Shown here in pieces: positions 33,362 through 43,658 of a stretch of DNA of 64,000 nucleotides. Source of the DNA: Bradyrhizobium sp. CCGB01 (lineage in GTDB: Bacteria; Pseudomonadota; Alphaproteobacteria; Rhizobiales; Xanthobacteraceae); NCBI RefSeq assembly GCF_024199795.1, contig NZ_JANADK010000001.1, positions 2,170,001 to 2,234,000 of the forward strand, given 5' to 3'. Each line of letters opens with the position of its first letter. The first letter of the stretch is position 1. The position numbers and the translations under genes were made by a program. Under the pieces are notes generated by a model that was given only the letters and a program-made list of their open reading frames with translations, was not told the origin of the DNA and searched no databases.

Positions 33362-33718
33362 GACCAGTCCTGTTTTGAAAGGCAGCCTGAGGTGTTTACG
33401 GTAGGTGAAACGTCACGACCGGAAGGATGCGGGATAAACGATTGCAGGGTGACGACGGTCGCTGCCTGCTCTGTCCCCTCGGTCCCCCTGATCCTGTTGG
33501 TCTCCAAGTGGTCTCGTTAGGTTCGCAATTTTCTGGTCGCGGCCGCAGTTCGGACGGACGGGTCGCGCCTATCGGGGTATCGCGTGGGGCGATGAGGAAA
33601 AGCTGAACCGCATCGCCGAGGATTTCCGGACCGGGTGCCAATGTCGGGACATGGTAAGTCCTTCCTTGCAACCGGATCTTGCATTCGAGCCGACCGGAAC
33701 GTCCCGGCTGCGCCCGCC
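33362..33718. other. non-coding stretch upstream of the Aas-like gene
   Basis: About 357 bases between the Aas-like gene and the small gene ending at 33719, both read leftward. I see no convincing frame; overlapping ORFs are shadows with arginine- and proline-rich translations. It must contain the Aas promoter or be part of a long leader. Confidence 0.35.
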
Positions 33719-33985
33719 TCAGGTGAGATGGGCGAGGTGGCGAAAGGGCGAGAGGCGGCCGAGCAGGCTGAACCGGCGGCCCTGATGATTTGCGCGGCCG
33801 CGGCTCGCTCGCCACATCCGGAAGGTGGCGCGACGCTCCGTGAGCACGCCGGCAATGTCGCAGGCATTTGCAATGCGATCGACCGGTGCCATCGCGAACC
33901 GCAGGAAGGCGCGGCCAGATCCTGCGATGAGAGCCACGGCGTCATCGACGAAGGTGGAGGCGATATCAACAGCGAGGGTTTGCAT
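33719..33985 (-). CDS. small hypothetical protein divergent from tetR
   Basis: An 88-residue frame starting MQTLAVDIASTFVDDAVALI, with TTCGCGATGG-type codon use like its neighbours and a CTGGAGACC ribosome site before the ATG. The N-terminal 45 residues look like a folded helical segment (RAFLRFAMAPVDRIANACDI); the C-terminal part is rich in Arg, Ser and Leu. No family recognised. Its start lies 22 bases from a palindrome that is also close to the divergent tetR start, so it is the likely direct target of that regulator. Confidence 0.5.
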   Translation of the reverse strand: MQTLAVDIASTFVDDAVALIAGSGRAFLRFAMAPVDRIANACDIAGVLTERRATFRMWRASRGRANHQGRRFSLLGRLSPFRHLAHLT

Positions 33986-34007
33986 TTTGCAGGTCTCCAG
34001 GTTAATT

Positions 34008-34020
34008 TGAACAATGTTCA
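34008..34020. promoter_or_regulatory. candidate TetR operator 1
   Basis: TGAACAATGTTCA, nearly perfect dyad (GAACA-x-TGTTC) just upstream of tetR and of the divergent small gene. An identical copy lies exactly 30 bases away, three helical turns, as expected for cooperative binding of TetR dimers. Confidence 0.65.
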
Positions 34021-34021
34021 C

Positions 34022-34669
34022 ATGAGTAGCTTTAAAATGAACAATGTTCAAGCAGAATCGCCGCGAGACCAGAAAAAAAATCGGCGCAGGCTCCTGATCC
34101 TCGAGATCGCCCGCGGCATCATTGCAGCTAAGGGGCTGAGATCGTTGAAGGTTCGGGATGTCGCGGAGGCCGCCGGCTGCTCGGTTGGCAGCGTCTATAA
34201 CGAGTTCGGCGACTTCGACGGGGTGATCCTGACCGTGAACCGGGAGACCGTTCAGGCGCTGACGGTACGGCTCGGCGGCGTTCCGGCGGAGGATCCGGTC
34301 CGCCAGCTCTATGGGCTTGCCGGGACCTACCTCGAATTCTTCGCGGAGCACGCCAATCTGCTGCGATCGCTGTTCGAGCATCGGATGGAGGACGACCGCC
34401 CTTATCCCGACGACATCCTTCAGATGGTGATGGACGCCTTCGCGCTGATGCATCCACCCCTGGTGCGGCTGCTACCGGATGCGGACGATGTGAGGATCGC
34501 GCTGCTGTCGCGCTCGCTGTTTTCCGCCGTGCATGGAATCATCTCGCTCGGCCTCGAGGAGCGCATGATTGCAGTGCCGCCCCAGATGCTGCGCCAGCAG
34601 GTCGAGCAATTCGTCGATACGCATCTCGCCGGCCTCGGGATCGTGCCGGTCGGCGTACGGTCGGCTTGA
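34022..34669 (+). CDS. TetR/AcrR-family regulator
   Basis: About 215 residues. Helix-turn-helix in residues about 20-65: RRLLILEIARGIIAAKGLRS, VRDVAEAAGCSVGSVYNEFG; then an all-helical ligand domain (VRQLYGLAGTYLEFFAEHAN, LLSRSLFSAVHGIISLGLEE). Ligand unknown. ATG 34022 or 34037 may start translation; the second lies inside operator copy 2 at 34038-34050. It is divergent from a small hypothetical gene and, further on, the Aas-like gene, which suggests control of a lipid-related unit. Autoregulation is likely. Confidence 0.87.
   Translation: MSSFKMNNVQAESPRDQKKNRRRLLILEIARGIIAAKGLRSLKVRDVAEAAGCSVGSVYNEFGDFDGVILTVNRETVQALTVRLGGVPAEDPVRQLYGLAGTYLEFFAEHANLLRSLFEHRMEDDRPYPDDILQMVMDAFALMHPPLVRLLPDADDVRIALLSRSLFSAVHGIISLGLEERMIAVPPQMLRQQVEQFVDTHLAGLGIVPVGVRSA
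34038..34050. promoter_or_regulatory. candidate TetR operator 2, overlapping the start region
   Basis: A second, identical TGAACAATGTTCA. It overlaps the beginning of the tetR coding sequence (codons Met-Asn-Asn-Val of the internal start at 34037), so bound repressor would block its own transcription at an early step. Confidence 0.6.
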
Positions 34670-34681
34670 GGCGCCAAGCGG

Positions 34682-37339
34682 CTACCACGCGTATCGAAGG
34701 CTCGCGGTCCCGGAATAGGTCGTGCTGTGAGCCGCGAACTCGCCGTCGAATTTGGCCGACAGCGCAACGCCGTTCGAGAACTTCAGCTCGGCTCCGGCAG
34801 ATGCGAGCGCGGCGTTCTTTGCCGGCGTCGCGCCGTTGACGATGAAGCTCGCGCCGGGCAGCACCTGGAATGCGGCGACGAGCGTCGGATCGCTCACCCA
34901 ATCATGGGCCCAGGCCGCGCGGCCGCGCAACGTCAGGACCGCATTCGGCGTCAGGAGCGTCGCGCGGTCGAAGCGCGCGCCGAGCTCGCTCCTGACGTCG
35001 CTGGCGGTGCGTCCCCGATAGGTCAGGCCAAAGCCGCTGCCGGCGAGATCGGTCTCGGTATAAGTCGGTGTGCGAAATGCCTGCGCCTGCGCCGCCGCGT
35101 ATGGCGTGACGCCGCCGATCGCCGTGACGAAGCGATAGCCGCCCTCGATGCGGCCGCCGACGGTTTGCGCGTCGAACTTCGCGGTGAGCTGGTTGCCGAA
35201 CGGCGCGAGTCGGTCCGTCGACATCCAGTGATTGGCCACGGCGAGCGAGGCGGCGAAATAGGCCGGGCCTGTGCGCACCGCGGTGTAGACGCCGGCCTGC
35301 ATCGCATCGCTCTTGCCGCCGCCGATCGCCTGCGCGAGATCCCATCTGGTGCCGCCGCCCGAGAGCGCGAAGCCGACGAGCGCATCGCGGCTGAAGTGAT
35401 AATCGGCGCCGGCTGCGACGCCGACGGCGCGCGCGCTGAGGTCATGACTGCCGATCACGACGGGATCGCCGCTGGTGCGGTTGGTGCCGCCGAACGCGGT
35501 GCCCCAAGCCGTCCAGCGCTCAGCAAAGACAGGCGCTTTCGCAGGCGGCACGCCCAGAACCTTGTTGTAGGCGAGGGCAATATCTTCAGGCATCGCGGCG
35601 CGCTCGGGGCTGAAGCCGAGCGCTGTGTCGCCCGCGCTCACGCCACCGCGCCCGCCGACGAATGGATCGAGCATCAGGCCGAGGAACTGGCTCGTGAACT
35701 CGAAGGCGCCCTGCTGGGCGCCGGTCGCCGCTTCACCCGAAAGCTGGTCCAGATTGTAACGGAGCTGGGCGTCGCTCTGGCCTGCGAAAGACGAGAGGAA
35801 GGGCAGATTGGGACCGAATGCGCTCAGTGCGCCGGCCACGGCGTTCTGGTTCTGCGTCTGGGCGATGGAGGGGAATCCGGCGTTGTTGTAGTTGAGCGTC
35901 AGGAGAACGTTGAATCCGTCATAGCTGAGGGAGGACGCGAACAGCTGCGGATTGTATCCGCTGACAGTCACGCCCGCGAAGCTGCCGGTGAGGCCAGCCG
36001 TCGTGCTGAGGATGGTATATTGCGTCGAGGGATTGTAGGCGCCTGCAAGCGTGGTGACGGCGACGGTGCCGCCGGTCAGCGTCGCGCTCACGGCGGCAAT
36101 CTTGTCTGATTGTCCGGCCGCGTTGACCGAGATCGCGTACGTCGACCCCGACTGGAACGCCGCATTGCTGCTGACGACGAGTTGACCGAGATTGCCAGGC
36201 GCGACCGTGCCGCCCGACAGCACTGTGAGCGATCCGATCATGCCGCTGCCACTGAGCGTGCCGCCGCTCACGACCGTCCCGATGTTTGGCATCGAGCCGC
36301 TCACCTCAAGGGTGCCGGCCAGGACATTCATGCTCGCGAATTCGTTTGTCGAGCCATGCAGCGTCCAGTTGGAGCTTCCGGTCTTCTCCAGAGCCTCGAA
36401 TTCCCGGAACTGACCGGACACACCAAACGTGTTGAGGTCGAACGCAGCGTTGACGGTCCCACCCAGACGCAGCGTGTCCGTTCCGTTGCCGCCGAGGACC
36501 CGCCCCGTGATGTTCGATCCCGCGCGCAATTCGAAGACGTCGCTGCCGTCCTTGAGATCGACAGCCGTGCTGACGCCGCTGCTGGTGATCGCGCCCGAGT
36601 TGATGACGGTGTCCTGATTGATCGAGCCGAGGATTGCCGTGCTAACACTTGAGATCACGCCGGCATTATTGATGACGTTGCCATTGCCTGCGCTGTTGAG
36701 ATCGATGGCGGCGACGTTGCCGGCCTGGACAAGGCCGCTCGACAGGATGTTCACCTGGTTGCCCGCCGCCCCGGCGCCGATGCCGATGCCGATGGCTGCG
36801 GGAGCGGCGCTTCCAACCGTGCCTCCGATCACGACGAGGTTGTTGCTCGAATTGGCCAGGCCGAGGCTCGTCGAGGGGAAGGCCGTCGACCCAACCACGG
36901 CCCCTGCATCGATGGTTATGGTATTGTTGGTGCCACCGGTCACGGCGATGCCGTCGCTGCTGGTCGACATGACCGATGCGTTGCCGAAGACCCTGATTGC
37001 GCTGTTGGATGCCGCTTGAAGGAGTACGCTCGCAAAGGTGGGGTCGCTCACTGTGGTCGCCGTGGTGCCGTCGCCAATGTTGATGGTGACATTGTTGACC
37101 ACGGGGGCTGTTTTGATCTGGGTGTTGCTTCCGACGCAGGTAATTGAATCGCCCGACTGAAGAGTCGTTAGCGTGCCGCTCCCGGTCACCACGCACACCG
37201 CTTGCGCCGGCGTGATGAACCACGGCAGCGAACTGCTTGCGGCGAAGGCACCGATCGCGGTGCTCAGGAGTAGCGTGCGCCGCCGAAGCGTGTTCGAACG
37301 GACGATCTTGCGCGGGGCCAGCAAACGATTCCAAGGCAC
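34682..37339 (-). CDS. autotransporter (type V secretion) protein
   Basis: About 885 residues from GTG 37339, which follows a GAGAGGAG site; a frame start at 37426 would add 29 residues. A long basic N-region and signal (LLLSTAIGAFAASSSLPWF, then TPAQA) precede a passenger of Asn/Gly/Ser/Thr-rich beta-helix repeats (TITIDAGAVV, GNGNVINNAGVISSVSTAIL) and the PATR-like GTLEVSGSMPNIGTVVSGGT segment. The last 260 or so residues form the beta-barrel, ending in SLRYAW with a terminal aromatic. It should display the passenger on the outer membrane; the role may be adhesion. No protease motif seen. Confidence 0.9.
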   Translation of the reverse strand: MPWNRLLAPRKIVRSNTLRRRTLLLSTAIGAFAASSSLPWFITPAQAVCVVTGSGTLTTLQSGDSITCVGSNTQIKTAPVVNNVTINIGDGTTATTVSDPTFASVLLQAASNSAIRVFGNASVMSTSSDGIAVTGGTNNTITIDAGAVVGSTAFPSTSLGLANSSNNLVVIGGTVGSAAPAAIGIGIGAGAAGNQVNILSSGLVQAGNVAAIDLNSAGNGNVINNAGVISSVSTAILGSINQDTVINSGAITSSGVSTAVDLKDGSDVFELRAGSNITGRVLGGNGTDTLRLGGTVNAAFDLNTFGVSGQFREFEALEKTGSSNWTLHGSTNEFASMNVLAGTLEVSGSMPNIGTVVSGGTLSGSGMIGSLTVLSGGTVAPGNLGQLVVSSNAAFQSGSTYAISVNAAGQSDKIAAVSATLTGGTVAVTTLAGAYNPSTQYTILSTTAGLTGSFAGVTVSGYNPQLFASSLSYDGFNVLLTLNYNNAGFPSIAQTQNQNAVAGALSAFGPNLPFLSSFAGQSDAQLRYNLDQLSGEAATGAQQGAFEFTSQFLGLMLDPFVGGRGGVSAGDTALGFSPERAAMPEDIALAYNKVLGVPPAKAPVFAERWTAWGTAFGGTNRTSGDPVVIGSHDLSARAVGVAAGADYHFSRDALVGFALSGGGTRWDLAQAIGGGKSDAMQAGVYTAVRTGPAYFAASLAVANHWMSTDRLAPFGNQLTAKFDAQTVGGRIEGGYRFVTAIGGVTPYAAAQAQAFRTPTYTETDLAGSGFGLTYRGRTASDVRSELGARFDRATLLTPNAVLTLRGRAAWAHDWVSDPTLVAAFQVLPGASFIVNGATPAKNAALASAGAELKFSNGVALSAKFDGEFAAHSTTYSGTASLRYAW

Positions 37340-37597
37340 TTCCGAACTCCTCTCACGGCACGTCCCGGTGGAATCGCGCCGCAAATATTGGGCAGTGCCA
37401 TGCTTAGCGAGAGAGGCGCCGGCCATCGTGGGCCAGCGCGCAAGGTGATATGTCGAAATGCGAAAGACGCTGCGTTTTCAGAGCGATGTGGCCGCAGCGT
37501 CACAACTGCGCCGGGCGCCGGTTTCCCTTTTCGCGCCAAGGCGGATTAGCGCGCCATCGCCAGAGCTTGGGGCGAACCCAGCTTCCCGAGCCGGCAA

Positions 37598-38911
37598 TCA
37601 GCCTTGCGCCGCGACGACCTCGCGCGTCCGTGACGCGACCACCACGACGTCCGGTCTGCCGCCGTCGACCTGAACGCGGTTGCGCCCCTTTTCCTTGGCG
37701 CGATAGCAGGCGGCATCCGCGCGCCGCATCGCATCCTCGAGCGTGGTGTTGCCGTCTGCGATACAGGCGACGCCGATGCTGGCGGTCACCGCAAAATAAT
37801 GATCGTCCCAGGCGAAATTGAACAGCTCGAGCGACCGTCGCAGCCGTTCTGCGATATCGACGGCGTTCGAGGGCGCGCACCGCGGCAGGATCAGGCCGAA
37901 CTCGTCGCCGCCGAGCCGGGCCACCAGATCATGCGGCCGCCGGTCCTGTTGCAGTAGGCGCGAGACCTGGCAGAGCAGGCGGTCTCCGGCGAGATGGCCG
38001 CAGCTGTCGTTGACGTTCTTGAACTGGTCGAGGTCGAGCAGGATCAGGCCGAGCGAACCCGTTGCGCTATTGTCCAGCTCGCTTTGCAGGCGCGCCTCGA
38101 AGGCGCGGCGGTTGGACAGGCCGGTCAACCAGTCGTGCGATGCCTGCCAGGCCAGACGCTCCTTTTCGGCATGCAGCGCATCCTCGAACGCCTGCCGTTG
38201 CAGCATCAAGCGCCGCGTGTGCCAGATCAGGAGCAGGATCAGCGTCGCGGCCGCCACGATGTTGATGCACGTCAGCGTCACCTTGATGGCGCGGGAGCCT
38301 TCGCCGAGGACAGCAGAGAACCGTTTTGCATGCACCGTGAACTGCGCGTTGAGGTCCGAGAGCCGCGACGACAGGAGCCGCAGGCGGTCGCGGTCCTCGA
38401 CGGGGCCGTGCTGCAATTCAGACCGGATGACCTCGCCGAAGATGCTGAGCTCCAGCAGCATGGGATCGGTGGCCGCCCATTCACGGATCGCTTCCTGGAG
38501 GAAGCTGACGCGATTGAAATAGCGAAACAGCCAGATCAACCCCGGAATGTCGTCGGGATGGTTGCCGCCTTGCAGAAAGCCGATGCGGGCGGCCTCGACG
38601 TCGACCGGATCGCGCTCGAGGGCCCACCTTGCGTATTCGTCGCCGATGGGGACGGCGAGCGAGGTCTGGTACTGCGCGAACTGGCTCGCCTCGCCCGAAT
38701 GCAGGTAGAGATTGAGGAAGTAGACGGCGTTCTTCTGTGACCGCGACCACATCGCTTCGCCCGCGACATAGGCGCGGACCGATGACATCACCTCGAGGCT
38801 GAATCCCGCGATCGCCGCCTGCAAAACGACGACCATCACGAATGGCGAGACGAGCTTGATGACGTGAAGGAAACTGCGTCTCCTCGTCGACGTCGCTGTT
38901 CTGCGAAACAC
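37598..38911 (-). CDS. membrane GGDEF diguanylate cyclase
   Basis: About 437 residues from GTG 38911, which follows GGGGAATGCAGG. One membrane helix near the N-terminus (LVSPFVMVVVLQAAIAGFSL), a periplasmic sensor domain of about 170 residues, a second helix (TCINIVAAATLILLLIWHTR) and a GGDEF domain: DWLTGLSNRRAFEARL, LDLDQFKNVNDSCGHLAGDR and the active-site LGGDEF. The inhibitory site RxxD (RPHD) lies 5 residues before GGDEF, so the enzyme should be active and feedback-inhibited. It makes c-di-GMP from GTP; signal unknown. The open frame extends to 39115 but with non-protein-like sequence. Confidence 0.9.
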   Translation of the reverse strand: MFRRTATSTRRRSFLHVIKLVSPFVMVVVLQAAIAGFSLEVMSSVRAYVAGEAMWSRSQKNAVYFLNLYLHSGEASQFAQYQTSLAVPIGDEYARWALERDPVDVEAARIGFLQGGNHPDDIPGLIWLFRYFNRVSFLQEAIREWAATDPMLLELSIFGEVIRSELQHGPVEDRDRLRLLSSRLSDLNAQFTVHAKRFSAVLGEGSRAIKVTLTCINIVAAATLILLLIWHTRRLMLQRQAFEDALHAEKERLAWQASHDWLTGLSNRRAFEARLQSELDNSATGSLGLILLDLDQFKNVNDSCGHLAGDRLLCQVSRLLQQDRRPHDLVARLGGDEFGLILPRCAPSNAVDIAERLRRSLELFNFAWDDHYFAVTASIGVACIADGNTTLEDAMRRADAACYRAKEKGRNRVQVDGGRPDVVVVASRTREVVAAQG

Positions 38912-39157
38912 CCTGCATTCCCCAAATCGCTCAACGACCCCAGCGGAGCGTCGCGCCTGCAACGCCAAGTAGTGGAGAAAGTTGCTTAACTGGGCATCAA
39001 AGACGCAGGCGACTGCGCCGCAGGGTGAAAGCGTTGTGAAGCCGGTGCCGGCAGATCGCTTCAAATGCCGGCAAACCGGAACCAGCGCGGCAATGGCCGC
39101 GCCAGTCCCTCGCATTTGTCCAGCGTGGTTTACCTGACCGAGAGATTTGGTTTGGCG

Positions 39158-40462
39158 CTAGACCAGCACCGGCGTGCGGACGCGGCCGGCGTCGCCGAAC
39201 ACGCGCAAATAACGCTCGATCTCCGACGGCATGCCGGTGGCCTTCTCCGGATTGTCGGAGAGCTTGACGGCCGGGCGTCCGTCGACCGACGACACCTTGC
39301 AGACCAGCGAGATCGGATCGAGATTGAACGAGCCGTCCGGTGCGCAGCCGACGAAATCGTTGGTGAGGTTGGTGCCCCAGCCGAACGAGAGCCGGACGCG
39401 GCCGGTGAAGTGGTGATAGGTCTCCTCGATCGAGCCGACATCCATCGCGTCGGAAAACACGAGCAGCTTGTCCTTCGGGTTGCGGCCCTTCTTCTGCCAC
39501 CAGGCAACGATCTCCTCGCCGGCCTGGACCGGGGGGGCGCTGTCGGGGCGGAAGCCGGTCCAGTCGGCGACCCATTCCGGTGCATCGCGCAGGAAGGCCT
39601 TGGTGCCGAAGGCGTCGGGCAGCGCGATCAGGAGGTTGCCGCCATAGGTCTGGCGCCACTGGTCGAGGATGCGATACGGCGCCCAGCGCAATTCCTCGTC
39701 GTCCTTGGCGAGCGCAGCCGCCACCATCGGCAGCTCGTGCGCGTTGGTGCCGATGGCTTCGAGATCATTGTCCATCGCCAGCAGCACGTTGGAGGTGCCG
39801 ATGAAGGACGGGCCCAGGCCTTCCTTCACCGCCTCGACGCACCAGCGCTGCCAGAGGAAACCGTGGCGGCGACGGGTGCCGAAGTCGGAGAGCCGCAAAT
39901 TCTCGAGCTGGCGCAGCCGCTCGACCTTGGTCCACAGCTTGGCCTTGGCGCGGGCATAGAGCACGTCGAGCTCGAAGCGGCCGCGGCCCTTCATCGCGGC
40001 GCGCGATCGCAACTCGTTGAGGATGGCGAGCGCCGGAATTTCCCACATCGTGGTGTGGGTCCAGGGACCGTGGAAATGCAGCTCGTACTGGCCCTCGACC
40101 TTGCGCAGCTCGTATTCGGGCAGTCGGAATTCGGCCAGCCAGCGGATGAAGTCCGCCGAGAACATGTGGGTCTTGCCGTAGAAGGTGTTACCGGCAAGCC
40201 AGATCAGTTCTTTCTTGGTGAAGCGGAGGGTGCGGGCATGGTCGAGCTGGGCGCGCAGCTCGCCCTCGTCGATGATCTCGGCGAGCCGCACATGGCGCGA
40301 GCGGTTGATGACCGAGAAGGTCACCTGCTGACCCGGGTACGATTCCCGAATCATTTGCAACATCAATAGCTTGTAGAAGTCGGTATCAAGCAGGCTGCGG
40401 ATGATGGGATCCAGCCGCCAGCTGTGATTGTAGGTCCGGCTCGCAATGTCGGTCACTGTCAT
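39158..40462 (-). CDS. pncB: nicotinate phosphoribosyltransferase
   Basis: 434 residues. Joins nicotinate and PRPP, using ATP, to form nicotinate mononucleotide in the NAD salvage (Preiss-Handler) pathway. Characteristic segments: [20 protein letters not shown] at the N-terminus, [44 protein letters not shown] region (with the conserved phosphohistidine-equivalent loop), [20 protein letters not shown] and [11 protein letters not shown] for phosphate binding. Start at ATG 40462. Monocistronic as far as seen. Cytoplasmic. Confidence 0.95.
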   Translation of the reverse strand: MTVTDIASRTYNHSWRLDPIIRSLLDTDFYKLLMLQMIRESYPGQQVTFSVINRSRHVRLAEIIDEGELRAQLDHARTLRFTKKELIWLAGNTFYGKTHMFSADFIRWLAEFRLPEYELRKVEGQYELHFHGPWTHTTMWEIPALAILNELRSRAAMKGRGRFELDVLYARAKAKLWTKVERLRQLENLRLSDFGTRRRHGFLWQRWCVEAVKEGLGPSFIGTSNVLLAMDNDLEAIGTNAHELPMVAAALAKDDEELRWAPYRILDQWRQTYGGNLLIALPDAFGTKAFLRDAPEWVADWTGFRPDSAPPVQAGEEIVAWWQKKGRNPKDKLLVFSDAMDVGSIEETYHHFTGRVRLSFGWGTNLTNDFVGCAPDGSFNLDPISLVCKVSSVDGRPAVKLSDNPEKATGMPSEIERYLRVFGDAGRVRTPVLV

Positions 40463-40582
40463 GGGACAATTCTAGCGTGGCCGTCCCGACGCAACCAGTG
40501 GGTTTGATGGGGGCGGGCCATCGCATGGGCGCGGACCGCGGAAGAGGCGCGCGGAGAACGGGGCGTAACCCGCGCGCCGAAT

Positions 40583-41509
40583 TCAGCTCCCGGCGGTTGC
40601 AGCCACAGACTCCAGTTGTGCCCTGATCCAGCGATGGGCCGGATCTTTCTGGTAGCGCTGGTGCCAGACCATGAACATCGGCAGCTCGGCCAGCGTGCGC
40701 GTCCGCGACGCCAGTGGAATCGGCGTTTGCGCGAAACCGCGCATCACGCCGGAGGCGAGCAGGCTCGGCATGCTCGCCAGCATCTGCGAGCCGCGCAGGA
40801 AGGGCGGTACGCCGGAAAAGCTCGGCACGGAGATGGCGATGTCACGATGGAAGCCGTTCGCCGCCAGCCGGCGGTCGAAGTCGAGCCGCTCGTTGTCGGT
40901 ATAGACCACCGTGACGTGGCGCGCCGCGAGATAGGTGCTGCGGCCGGCCGGAGCGGTCCGCGCCCTGGGATCGAAGTAGCAGACGTAGTGGTCGCTGAGC
41001 AGGCGCTTCTGCACGATGTCGACGCCGGAGGGCGGCAGCGGCGTGATCAGGAGATCGCAGCGGTTTTCGCGCAGCATCGCGGGCGAGGGCGACTGCGAGG
41101 GGATCACGCGCAGGTTCAGGCTCTTCACCTGCGCCGCGACATGATCGAAGAACCGCGGCAGCAGCAGATCGCGCTGGAAATCATTGGCTGCGATCGTCAG
41201 CGAAAGCTGCGCCCGCGCCGGCTCGAAGGTGACGCCGCCGGCAAAGCTGCGCATCTCGTCGATCAGCGCCCGCGCCTTCGCAGCCAAGGCCTGGGCATGG
41301 GCGGTGGCGACGATGCCGCGGCCGGATTTGGCAAACAGCGGATCGCCCGCGATCCGCCGCAGCTTGTTCAGCCCGTGGCTGACCGCCGATTGCGTCAGTC
41401 CGAGTCGCGTGGCCGCCGCCGTCACGGAGCCTTCTTCCAGCACGGCAAGGAACAGTTCGAGGGCGTGGCCGTCGAGCGCCAAATGATCGATTTCTTTCAT
41501 ATAATTCAT
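40583..41509 (-). CDS. LysR-type regulator divergent from pcaHG
   Basis: 308 residues. Winged helix in residues about 15-75 (LELFLAVLEEGSVTAAATRL, GLTQSAVSHGLNKLRRIAGD), then a type 2 periplasmic-binding-like effector domain (LSLTIAANDFQRDLLLPRFF). It belongs to the NodD/NahR-like branch rather than PcaQ, as far as I can judge from the DPLFAKSGRGIVAT linker. Divergent from pcaH with 94 bases between; a T-N11-A box lies between them, so it likely activates pcaHG with an aromatic co-inducer (inference). Confidence 0.88.
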   Translation of the reverse strand: MNYMKEIDHLALDGHALELFLAVLEEGSVTAAATRLGLTQSAVSHGLNKLRRIAGDPLFAKSGRGIVATAHAQALAAKARALIDEMRSFAGGVTFEPARAQLSLTIAANDFQRDLLLPRFFDHVAAQVKSLNLRVIPSQSPSPAMLRENRCDLLITPLPPSGVDIVQKRLLSDHYVCYFDPRARTAPAGRSTYLAARHVTVVYTDNERLDFDRRLAANGFHRDIAISVPSFSGVPPFLRGSQMLASMPSLLASGVMRGFAQTPIPLASRTRTLAELPMFMVWHQRYQKDPAHRWIRAQLESVAATAGS

Positions 41510-41516
41510 TATAATC

Positions 41517-41541
41517 GATCTATTTATCTTGAGAATAGGTC
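41517..41541. promoter_or_regulatory. candidate LysR (T-N11-A) binding box
   Basis: GATCTAT-N11-ATAGGTC, a 7-bp dyad with one mismatch and the classical LysR spacing (CTAT, eleven bases, ATAG), 8 bases upstream of the lysR start and about 63 bases from the pcaH start. Confidence 0.6.
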
Positions 41542-41561
41542 AGCCCATGATCTCCCGATAA

Positions 41562-42392
<831 letters not shown>

Positions 42393-42395
42393 GCC

Positions 42396-43022
42396 ATGCC
42401 GCAGCCGCTCAACTATCTCAAGGAAACGGCCTCGCAGACCGCCGGGCCCTACGTCCATATCGGCCTTATCCCGGCCATGGCCGGCTTCGACATCTTCGAG
42501 AAGAATTTTTCGAACGTGCTGGTGACGCCGGGCACCAAGGGCGAACGCATCACGCTGGAAGGCAAGGTACTCGACGGTAGCGGCTCGCCGCTGCGCGACG
42601 TGCTGCTCGAGATCTGGCAGGCCAATGCGGCCGGCCGCTACAACCATCCGGCAGACCGCTCCTCCGGCGCGCTGGACGAGGATTTCCGCGGCTGGGGGCG
42701 CGGGGGTTCGGATTTCGACAGCGGCCTCGTCACCTTCGAGACCATCAAGCCCGGCGCCATCACCGACAAGGCGGGGCGCAAATGCGCGCCGCATGTCAAT
42801 GTCTGGATCGTTGCGCGCGGCATCAACATCGGCCTCAACACGCGGCTCTATTTCTCCGATGAAGAGGCTGCGAACGCCGCCGACCCGGTGCTCAACCTGA
42901 TCGAGCAGCCTGCCCGGCGGGCGACGTTGATCGCAAAGCGCACCGAGCGCGCCGGCAAGGTCGTGTACTCCTTCACGATCAATTTGCAGGGGCCGGAAGA
43001 GACGGTGTTCTTCGACGTGTGA
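42396..43022 (+). CDS. pcaG: protocatechuate 3,4-dioxygenase alpha subunit
   Basis: 208 residues, normal length. Shares the intradiol fold with PcaH (LLEIWQANAAGRYNHPADRS, FETIKPGAI, PHVNVWIVARGINIG) but lacks the His-x-His iron motif (HVNVWI instead), as expected for the non-catalytic subunit. Starts 3 bases after pcaH. Downstream genes of the pathway (pcaB, pcaC, pcaD) are not in this window. Confidence 0.95.
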   Translation: MPQPLNYLKETASQTAGPYVHIGLIPAMAGFDIFEKNFSNVLVTPGTKGERITLEGKVLDGSGSPLRDVLLEIWQANAAGRYNHPADRSSGALDEDFRGWGRGGSDFDSGLVTFETIKPGAITDKAGRKCAPHVNVWIVARGINIGLNTRLYFSDEEAANAADPVLNLIEQPARRATLIAKRTERAGKVVYSFTINLQGPEETVFFDV

Positions 43023-43046
43023 GGGATCGGCGGCCGTCCCGCAGGA

Positions 43047-43658
43047 TCATTCCACCTGGTCGCCGCGATCGATCGCTCCGCGCGAGAGGAATTGCGGTAG
43101 CTGACGCATCTCGCGCGATCCCGGCCGGCCAGCCGGATCGCGCCCCACTTTTGGTTTCAGTTCCGCCAAATCAATGAACACGTCCGCCTGTCGGCGTAGG
43201 TCGTCGGCGACCATGGGGGGCTGAGTGGAGAGTGTGGAGACGACCGTCACGCGGACACCGCGGCGTTGCACGGCTTCCACCAGCGAACGAAAATCCCCAT
43301 CGCCCGAGAACAACACGATCTGATCGACGTGCCCGGCGAGTTCCATCGCTTTTACAGCGAGGTCGACATCCATTCTGCCCTTCAACTTGCGGCGGCCGGT
43401 GGTGGCGTCGATGAACTCCTTGGTGAGCTTGGTGACGACGGTGTATCCGTTATAGTCGAGCCAATCGATCAAGGGGCGGATTGAAGAATACTCCTGATCC
43501 TCGACGACGGTCGTGTAGTAGAACGCCCGCAACAGCGTACCGCGGCTTTGGAATTCGCCGAGCAGACGCCTGTAATCGATGTCGAAACCGAGCGCCTTTG
43601 AGGTGGCATAGAGATTGGAGCCGTCGATAAAGAGTGCGATCTTCTCAATCGAAGACAT
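43047..43658 (-). CDS. NYN-domain (LabA/DUF88-like) putative nuclease
   Basis: About 203 residues. KIALFIDGSNLYATSKALGF opens a PIN-like NYN fold, KGRMDVDLAVKAMELAGHVD and IVLFSGDGDFRSLVEAVQRR carry the conserved acidic residues that would bind metal. NYN proteins are RNases or RNA-binding factors in other organisms; the C-terminal tail (from about 180) is basic and Pro/Gly-rich. ATG 43658 starts MSSIEK; a codon at 43667 is possible. It reads toward pcaG and shows no pathway link. Confidence 0.87.
   Translation of the reverse strand: MSSIEKIALFIDGSNLYATSKALGFDIDYRRLLGEFQSRGTLLRAFYYTTVVEDQEYSSIRPLIDWLDYNGYTVVTKLTKEFIDATTGRRKLKGRMDVDLAVKAMELAGHVDQIVLFSGDGDFRSLVEAVQRRGVRVTVVSTLSTQPPMVADDLRRQADVFIDLAELKPKVGRDPAGRPGSREMRQLPQFLSRGAIDRGDQVE

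Noticed and set aside
41517..41541. PcaQ-type ATAACC-N4-GGTTAA operator
   Set aside because: No such sequence is present in the lysR-pcaH gap; only a general LysR T-N11-A dyad.
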